Of a DNA stretch of 38,353 nucleotides, positions 33,147-38,353 are shown in pieces. The stretch comes from Myxococcaceae bacterium. GTDB lineage: Bacteria; Myxococcota; Myxococcia; Myxococcales; Myxococcaceae. The stretch spans positions 1 through 38,353 of the forward strand of contig JADGRA010000002.1 of NCBI GenBank assembly GCA_017881265.1. The letters run 5' to 3'. The position numbers were made by a program, and so were the translations under genes. Numbering within the stretch: the stretch's first letter is position 1; every line of letters starts with the position of its first letter. The notes below the pieces were generated by a model, which saw only the letters and a program-made list of their open reading frames with translations, made no database searches and was not told the origin of the DNA.

Positions 33147-34697
33147 CTAGTTGGAGAAGCCTTCCAAGAGGTAGTGGGCTTCAATCCGCTTGAGGGCGAG
33201 AATCATCGCCGCCAGGCGCGGTTCGACCTCCTTGCCCACGCAGAAGGGCCGGCTGTCGTGCATCTCCGTGCGCCGCGGCCGATTCCTGGAGATGTCGCGG
33301 ATGATGCGGTAGTTCCGCTTGATGGCGTGCTCGAGCTTGGCGTTTACTTCCTGCTCGGTCCACGACTCCATCCGCTTGTTCTGGAGCCACTCGTAGTAGC
33401 TCACCGTCACGCCGCCGGCATTGGCGATGATGTCCGGGATGAGGTCGATGCCTCGCTTCACCAGCACCTGGTCCGCCTCAGGCGTGGTCGGACCGTTGGC
33501 GCCCTCGGCAATCACTTTCACCTTCAGCCGCTCGGCGACGTCCCCGGTAATCTCCCCACCCAGGGCGGCCGGGATGAACATGTCGGCCGCGACGTCCCAC
33601 AGGTCGTTCTTCTCAATCCGCTGGGCGCCCGGGAAGCCGGCGACGCTCCGCTTGAGATTTTTCGCGTCATTGACATAGGCGATGAGCGCCGGGACGTCGA
33701 TGCCGTCACCGTTGTACAGCGTCCCGTCCGAGTCGTTGACGGCCAACAGCCGCGCTCCCAGGCCGGCGAGAATCTCCGCCGCATTGGAGCCGACGTTGCC
33801 GAAGCCCTGCAGGGTGAAGGTCTTGCCCCGCAGCGTCTCGCCCTTCTCGGCGTAGTAGTCCTCGATGCAGTACACGACGCCCTGCCCGGTGGCCTTCACG
33901 CGGCCCTCGGAACCGCCGATGCGGACGTCCTTGCCGGTGACGATGGCCCGGCCGGTGTGCCGCTCGCGCTCGCCGTCGATGTACTGGCGCATGAGCAGCG
34001 CCATGATTTCCCCGTTGGTGCCGACGTCCGGCGCGGGGATGTCGATGCTCGGGCCGATGAGACTCTTCAGCTTGAACATGAAGCGCAGGGTGATGTTCTG
34101 CAGCTCCTCCCGCCCGTACTGGCGCGGGTCAATCTGGATGCCGCCTTTGCCCCCGCCGAAGGGCACCTCGCTGATGGCCGTCTTCCACGTCATCTCCGCG
34201 GCCAGCGCCTTGAAGAGGTCGAGCGACACGTCGCGGTGGTAGCGGATGCCGCCCTTGTACGGCCCGCGCGCCTGGTTGTGCTGGACGCGGTAGGCCTTGA
34301 AGCGGGCCGACTCGCCCGGGACCAACTGGTAGACGTTCCCGTCGGGAAGCCGCAGGTGCCCGCGGCGGATGACGACGTCCGAGCCGAGCAGCGCCTTCCC
34401 ATTGAGGAGAATCTGCCCGTCGGCCAGCCGCTCTAGCCCCCCGGGGTCGCGCACCTGCGTCACACCCAGGTCCGAGAACTGCGTTGCGGCGTCCTTGTGC
34501 AGCGGTCGCAGGCGGTCCTTCAGTTTGGTAGTGACGTAGAAAATATGCTCGTAGTCCGGCTCCTCCAGTTCCAGCCGGACTCGTGCGTTGAGTCCGATGG
34601 TGTCCGACGCACGATGGAAAATCTCCATGGCGTCGGTGTAGAGGGTGCGGCGCGGCGTGGGGCTCGGCACGCGCATGAAGTTCTCGGGTTCGGGCAT
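33147..34697 (-). CDS. gdhA: Glutamate dehydrogenase (NAD(P)-dependent)
   Basis: This 516-aa enzyme interconverts glutamate and 2-oxoglutarate plus ammonia. The N-terminal substrate domain has 'RVQHNQARGPYKGGIRYH' and 'VPFGGGKGGIQIDP', then 'DIPAPDVGTNGEIMALLM'. The C-terminal Rossmann domain has 'TLQGFGNVGSNAAEIL', 'VAADMFIPAALGGEIT' and 'AEGANGPTTPEAD'. It is longer than common hexameric GDHs (~415-450 aa). The extra length is an N-terminal ~20 aa plus a ~45-residue insertion (~85-130, 'PGGLERLADGQILLNGKALL') between two strands of the substrate domain. The 'ADDS' coenzyme-preference position is not clear to me. ATG 34697 is taken as the start. Confidence 0.93.
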   Translation of the reverse strand: MPEPENFMRVPSPTPRRTLYTDAMEIFHRASDTIGLNARVRLELEEPDYEHIFYVTTKLKDRLRPLHKDAATQFSDLGVTQVRDPGGLERLADGQILLNGKALLGSDVVIRRGHLRLPDGNVYQLVPGESARFKAYRVQHNQARGPYKGGIRYHRDVSLDLFKALAAEMTWKTAISEVPFGGGKGGIQIDPRQYGREELQNITLRFMFKLKSLIGPSIDIPAPDVGTNGEIMALLMRQYIDGERERHTGRAIVTGKDVRIGGSEGRVKATGQGVVYCIEDYYAEKGETLRGKTFTLQGFGNVGSNAAEILAGLGARLLAVNDSDGTLYNGDGIDVPALIAYVNDAKNLKRSVAGFPGAQRIEKNDLWDVAADMFIPAALGGEITGDVAERLKVKVIAEGANGPTTPEADQVLVKRGIDLIPDIIANAGGVTVSYYEWLQNKRMESWTEQEVNAKLEHAIKRNYRIIRDISRNRPRRTEMHDSRPFCVGKEVEPRLAAMILALKRIEAHYLLEGFSN

Positions 34698-34950
34698 GTG
34701 GGGACTCTCAGCAGTTGAGGTTTGAGACTGACCCGGGCGGGCGACTGTCAGACTTCGCTCCGGGACGGTCCGAGCAAAGCGCGCGCCCCTCGACACCGCG
34801 AGAAAACGCACGCTCGACGCGCGGCTCTTTCGCACGCTTCGCATGGAAAAACAAATGCTTGCGCGTTGCGTCGAGACGCGCACCTGGGTCCGGACTGCCC
34901 GTGCGCGAAACGTCCTGCGCACTACTGGCCTGTGCGCTACGCGCCCCTCG
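34698..34950. other. 253-base gap between gdhA and the kinase gene
   Basis: No ORF here looks genuine. The gdhA promoter should lie in this stretch. CTGACA (5 of 6 matches to the -35 consensus) occurs on the minus strand near 34750, but no convincing -10 pairs with it. A short A/T-rich patch surrounds 34845-34860, and the words CGCACGCT and TGCGC recur. Confidence 0.4.
34861..34881 (-). terminator. Possible terminator downstream of the kinase gene
   Basis: GCGCGT (34861-34866) and its complement (34876-34881) form a 6-bp stem with a 9-base loop. On the minus strand nine bases later there is a T5 run (34851-34847) in an A/T-rich patch. The stem-to-T distance is long, so it is a weak candidate for ending the kinase transcript ~70 bases after the stop. 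Confidence 0.35.
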
Positions 34951-37893
34951 TCAGTTGGTGTGTTGGGTGGGGGTGTGCACTGGACCCAGGTACCGGTCGT
35001 ACCAGTCGAGGGTTTCCTTGATGACCTGGGAGCGAGGAACCAGGTGTCCAGCGTCGTAGGTGATTCGGCGCTTGTGCTCGGGCGGCGTTCCCAGCAAGCG
35101 GAACATCGGGGCCTGGGACGTTTCCGGAGGAAAGAAGAGGTCCAGACGTCCGTTGAGCATCAGGACCGGAATCTTGATGTGCGGAAGGAAGTTGAAGGGG
35201 TCGGCCTCGGGCAGCACGCGATTGAAGGAGAGTCCCGCGACCTGGAGAACGGCCGTCTGGAGACGGGGTTCGACTGCAGGCAGCAGCCCACCGAGCATCC
35301 CGCCCCAGCTCACGCCGTAGTAGCCAACTTTGCCTGCCACCAGGTCTTCGCGGGTCTCGAGATAGTCGATGGTCCGGCCGAGGTCGCGTGCCCACTGGAT
35401 GACGTAGTCTCGGTAGGAGGCCGAGTCGTTTTCTTCGTCATCTTTCAATTCGGTGGGCCGTTCGAGAGTTCCCCGGTAGACGGGGTAGACGAGCACACGT
35501 CCGGACCGAACGATGAAATCCCAGTAAGAGGCCTCCTGGTCGATGGAACGCATGAAGATGGCGCCTGAGCCTGGGAACAGCACGATGGTCTGAAAGGGAG
35601 GGGAGCCCTTCTTCGGAAGAAAGAGGTAGGCCAACATGCGCTCGTTGCCGTACGCGGCGTCGAAGGACACCTTCTGTCTGGTCCAGTCGTCCGTGGTCAC
35701 CGTCTGTTCAACGACCGTGTTGAGCGGCTTGCGGTCGTAGGCGTACTGGCGCAGGTACACCTTGAATTCCGCGTCGCTGACGGGGGTCTCCTTCGAATAG
35801 TCCCGGAAGGGAACCGCGATGGGTGCCTTCGCTTGCTTCAGCGTTTCCGGGTCATCGGCGTAAGTCACCAGTCGGAAGCCGTTGCTGGGCGAGCGGTCCC
35901 ATGCTGACTGGGCGTTGCGGTCGAGGAAGGCATACGGCGCATCGTTCCAGCCTCCGCCGAGGATGAAGCGCCCTCGGCCCGCGCCGACCTGCTCGTTGAA
36001 GCACCACTCCCGCACGTTGCCCGCCATGTCGAAGGCCCCATAACGGCTGAGCCCCTGGAACTGGCCCACAGGGGCGGGCCCCTTGTCGGCGAAATTGCTG
36101 GCCGGAATCAGCCAGCGCGCTCCCCAGGCTCCGGCCGCGTTCTTCCAGTGGTGGACGGTGGGGAGGTCACGACCCTCGAAGGCCGCGTAGGCCGCGGCCT
36201 CGTACCAGCTGACGCCGCTCACCGGGTACTCCGCTTGCCCCTTGGGGAAGTCGCTCAGCTCCCAGGAACTCGGCCCAGGACGGCCGGTCCGGTCGGTGAA
36301 GCGAGCCATGGCCTCTTCCCAGCTGAGGCTGTGTCCGTCCTCCTCGAAGGGCTCCTTCCAGAATTCCTTTCTCTGGTAGCCCCCGGCGTCCACGAAGGCC
36401 TTGTAGCGGCTGTTGGTCACCTCGTAGCGGTCTAGGAAGTAGTCGGCGAGCTTGACTGGCGGTGCCTCCAGTCCGGATCCTGGGGCCGCTAGGGGGACGT
36501 GAACAACGCCCTCGGGGATGGTTCCCAGCCGGTCGAGCGGATAGCGGCCGTTGGCACGGAGCCACCAGTACGCCGCCGCCGCCTCGTACGGCCGGTAGCC
36601 GTCCAACTCAAAGCGCAGCCGGTAGAAACCATCCTTCGGAAACCACACATCCTTCAACGGAGTCGTCCCGAGGTCGTGCCAGGTCGGGTCGGCACCGTCG
36701 TAGTCGCGGATGGAGACGCGGGCTCCAGCTGGCTCGGAGAAGACGCTGGCTCGGCCCGCAAAATTGCGCCAAGCGGCCGCGAGTTCTGGATCTCCCGGCC
36801 TGGCTGCATTGGCCTTCATGGCCAGCAGGTGGGCCGCCAAGGGCTGGTCGGTGTCCGACAGGCGATGGAGCTCCGGAAGGATTTGCGTGCGCAGCCACTT
36901 CTCGTCCTTCCGGTTTGCGAGGAGGAACGCGGCCAGGGCGACACAGGCGAGCAGGGTCACCGCGCCTGCAGCGACTAGAGCCCGGGTTCGCCGGCGAGGT
37001 GGCCCCTTCGCGAGCTGCACGCTCGCCGCGGTCGAGCCACCCGTGGGCGTGCTCACCGCTTCGAGTTCGGCCAACAGTTCGGCGGCGCTCTGCCACCGGT
37101 CGGTGCGGCTCTTGGCCAGGCAGCGCATGACCGCGTTGGCCATCGCCGGCGGCACGGACGGAGCGATTTGGTCGACCGGCTCCGGGATTTGCTCGATTTG
37201 AGCGCGGAGCACTTGCTGGATGTTGGTGCCAGAAAACGGTGGCCGCCCAGCGAGCATCTCGTAGGCCACGATGCCCACCGAGTAGACGTCGGCGCGGTAG
37301 TCGATGTCGTCGTCACCCGCCGCCTGCTCGGGTGACATGTACTGGGGCGTGCCGATGGCGACGCCGAGGGACGTCAGCTGCTGCTGGCCGCTCACCTCGC
37401 TCAGCGCTTTGGCGATGCCGAAATCCGCGACCAGCGCATGGCGGCCGGAGAGCATGATGTTGTCGGGTTTGATGTCCCGGTGCACCACGCCCTGCGCGTG
37501 CGCGTAGGCGAGCGCGTCGACGACTTCCTTCAGGATGCGCGTGGCGTCCGGCAGCGCTGGCTGCTTCTCGCGGCTGAGCCGTTGCCGGAGGGACTCGCCG
37601 TCCACATACGGCATGACGTAGTAGAGGAAGCCGTCCGCCTCGCCCGAGTCGTGCAGGGGCAGGATGTGCGGGTGGGTCAGCTTCGCCGCAATTTCGATTT
37701 CCCGCAGGAAGCGCTCGACGCCGAGGGCCGCCGCGAGGCCAGGTTCCAGGACCTTGATGGCGACTTTCCGGCCATGCCGCAGGTCCTCGGCGAGGTAGAC
37801 CGTCGCCATCCCACCCGAGCCCAGTTTTCGCTCTAGGCGGTAACGGTCGGCCAGCGCGGTCTTCAGACGCTCGAACTGAACGACGAGCGTCAT
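34951..37893 (-). CDS. Membrane Ser/Thr protein kinase fused to PEGA, FGE-like and alpha/beta-hydrolase domains
   Basis: This 980-aa multidomain protein starts with a Hanks-type kinase (~18-280): glycine loop 'GSGGMATVY', Lys47 in 'VAIKVL', catalytic Asp140 in 'HRDIKPDN', Asp157 in 'DFGIA' and 'GTPQYMSPEQ'. A single membrane helix (~304-326) follows. Outside are a PEGA-like domain (~384-436), a formylglycine-generating-enzyme/C-type-lectin-like domain (~475-680, 'DRYEVTNSRYKAF', 'SWYEAAAYAAFEGRDLPT', 'FDMAGNVREWC') and a hydrolase domain (~740-980) with candidate triad Ser862 ('GVSWGGMLGG'), Asp918 ('NGRLDLF') and His950 ('DAGHLV'). The FGE domain has no Cys pair in 'LGGGWNDAPYAFLDRN', so true FGE activity is unlikely. 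All kinase residues are present. Start ATG 37893; GTG 37914 is an alternative. Confidence 0.92.
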   Translation of the reverse strand: MTLVVQFERLKTALADRYRLERKLGSGGMATVYLAEDLRHGRKVAIKVLEPGLAAALGVERFLREIEIAAKLTHPHILPLHDSGEADGFLYYVMPYVDGESLRQRLSREKQPALPDATRILKEVVDALAYAHAQGVVHRDIKPDNIMLSGRHALVADFGIAKALSEVSGQQQLTSLGVAIGTPQYMSPEQAAGDDDIDYRADVYSVGIVAYEMLAGRPPFSGTNIQQVLRAQIEQIPEPVDQIAPSVPPAMANAVMRCLAKSRTDRWQSAAELLAELEAVSTPTGGSTAASVQLAKGPPRRRTRALVAAGAVTLLACVALAAFLLANRKDEKWLRTQILPELHRLSDTDQPLAAHLLAMKANAARPGDPELAAAWRNFAGRASVFSEPAGARVSIRDYDGADPTWHDLGTTPLKDVWFPKDGFYRLRFELDGYRPYEAAAAYWWLRANGRYPLDRLGTIPEGVVHVPLAAPGSGLEAPPVKLADYFLDRYEVTNSRYKAFVDAGGYQRKEFWKEPFEEDGHSLSWEEAMARFTDRTGRPGPSSWELSDFPKGQAEYPVSGVSWYEAAAYAAFEGRDLPTVHHWKNAAGAWGARWLIPASNFADKGPAPVGQFQGLSRYGAFDMAGNVREWCFNEQVGAGRGRFILGGGWNDAPYAFLDRNAQSAWDRSPSNGFRLVTYADDPETLKQAKAPIAVPFRDYSKETPVSDAEFKVYLRQYAYDRKPLNTVVEQTVTTDDWTRQKVSFDAAYGNERMLAYLFLPKKGSPPFQTIVLFPGSGAIFMRSIDQEASYWDFIVRSGRVLVYPVYRGTLERPTELKDDEENDSASYRDYVIQWARDLGRTIDYLETREDLVAGKVGYYGVSWGGMLGGLLPAVEPRLQTAVLQVAGLSFNRVLPEADPFNFLPHIKIPVLMLNGRLDLFFPPETSQAPMFRLLGTPPEHKRRITYDAGHLVPRSQVIKETLDWYDRYLGPVHTPTQHTN

Positions 37894-37897
37894 GGAT

Positions 37898-37946
37898 GGA
37901 GACCCGGGGCCCACTGACCGTCCATGCTGCTTCACTCGGGGTCTCC
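37898..37946 (-). promoter_or_regulatory. Inverted repeat in the leader of the kinase gene
   Basis: GGAGACCC (37898-37905) and its exact complement (37939-37946) are 33 bases apart. In the mRNA the stem would close four bases before the ATG at 37893, so it may limit ribosome entry. No good Shine-Dalgarno sequence lies outside it. The function is inferred only from position. Confidence 0.3.
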
Positions 37947-38039
37947 CGTACAAGGTGCTTGCCCGGGCTCCGCCGGGGCAGCGACGCGGCCACGCAAGGC
38001 TGCCTTGCGAGTCGACGGGGCGCCTGATGAGTTGCCTGG

Positions 38040-38065
38040 GCCCGGGCGGAGCGCCGCGCCCGGGC
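38040..38065 (-). terminator. Hairpin downstream of the last gene
   Basis: GCCCGGGCG (38040-38048) and its complement (38057-38065) make a perfect 9-bp GC stem with an 8-base loop, 9 bases beyond the stop at 38075 on the minus strand. It lies in the 181-base gap upstream of the kinase gene. No T-tract follows; termination is likely but not canonical. Confidence 0.5.
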
Positions 38066-38074
38066 GGGCAGTCC

Positions 38075-38353
38075 TCACCAGGAATTCTGTGCAGCGGGCG
38101 GGCTGCCGCCCAGCCAGGCGCCGAGTGCGCGCACCGCGTCGTCCGCTCGGTGAAAGACGGGCAGTCCCCCGTCCTCGAGTGCTGCCACCAGTGGCTGGTA
38201 GAGGCTTCCACCGTCGATGACGGCCACCAGGGGCTTCTTCGACGCTGCGAAGAGTGGGGGCAACGTGCGCGCGAGGCTCTGCGGCGAGGCGATGGTCTCC
38301 GGCTCCTCCGCCGCGGTGCCGAGCGAGGCGAGGGCCGGCGACATCGGGACGAC
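38075..38353 (-). CDS. C-terminus of a probable NDP-forming acyl-CoA synthetase (5' end outside window)
   Basis: Only 92 C-terminal residues are visible, and the frame stays open to the window edge; the ATG at 38344 is internal. 'VVPMSPALAS', then 'KKPLVAVIDGGSLYQPLVAALEDGGLPVF' (first part) and 'HRADDAVRALGAWLGG' fit the end of the CoA-ligase region of NDP-forming acetyl-CoA synthetases, where 'KP-VAV' and 'G-PVF-----AVRAL' recur. Such proteins recycle acyl-CoA to acid with ATP formation, or act with an acetyltransferase domain. With so little sequence the call is tentative. Confidence 0.55.
   Translation of the reverse strand, partial: VVPMSPALASLGTAAEEPETIASPQSLARTLPPLFAASKKPLVAVIDGGSLYQPLVAALEDGGLPVFHRADDAVRALGAWLGGSPPAAQNSW

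Noticed and set aside
35950-36470. Formylglycine-generating (sulfatase-activating) activity in the kinase fusion
   Set aside because: The FGE-like fold is present but the catalytic Cys pair is not seen in the expected C-terminal segment, so an enzymatic FGE role is not claimed.

Overview
The window is GC-rich (roughly 68 %) DNA from a myxobacterium, most likely Cystobacterineae (Myxococcus, Corallococcus or Archangium relatives). The case rests on the FtsH and FolP sequences, a PilT paralogue, a Ser/Thr kinase fusion, two small 'RKQSLYFPEEML' proteins typical of this group, frequent GTG starts and dense packing. It is mostly chromosomal housekeeping and accessory metabolism. I saw no IS element, prophage, CRISPR array, tRNA or rRNA.

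Left end (1-4716, +): the end of a lysine-degradation operon, kamD-kamE-kal-kce, with three 4-base stop/start overlaps. It encodes B12/PLP lysine 5,6-aminomutase, the ammonia-lyase and the C-C cleavage enzyme of the 3,5-diaminohexanoate route. An ABC-3 type metal transporter (ATPase and permease) follows without a binding protein. A large secreted repeat protein (4746-7160, -) stands opposite a FabF-type ketosynthase (7284-8525). Next come an acyl-CoA carboxylase carboxyltransferase (-), an EEP-family hydrolase and a PilT-like ATPase with a duplicated N-terminal domain.

Centre (12860-13640): two tandem 65-69 aa ribbon-helix-helix-like proteins (-) and a 367-base gap. The gap holds a strong candidate small RNA on the minus strand: three hairpins, a C8 loop, and an 18-bp terminator stem followed by U7. 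It resembles the myxobacterial developmental regulator Pxr as I remember it.

Core block (13641-24352, +): tilS, ftsH, folP, an acetyl-CoA-synthetase-like ligase, glmM, pdxJ, nnr and tsaE. They are closely spaced and end at a hairpin shared with a convergent TPR protein gene. This block covers tRNA modification, membrane proteolysis, folate, cell-wall precursor, vitamin B6 and NAD(P)HX repair functions.

Right part (24385-38353): a secreted TPR protein, a class II glutamine amidotransferase and a histidine-degradation pair hutU-hutI (all -). Then come grpE and an HtrA-type protease (+), a small secreted protein (-), a PilZ protein (+), glutamate dehydrogenase (-) and a 980-aa membrane kinase carrying PEGA, formylglycine-enzyme-like and alpha/beta-hydrolase domains (-). 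The window ends in a gene whose C-terminus looks like an NDP-forming acyl-CoA synthetase. grpE and the PilZ gene have promoters of identical geometry that place the transcription start at the start codon, so both are candidate leaderless messages.

Functionally the window is rich in amino-acid catabolism (lysine, histidine, glutamate) and acyl-CoA chemistry, as expected for a predator living on protein and lipid.
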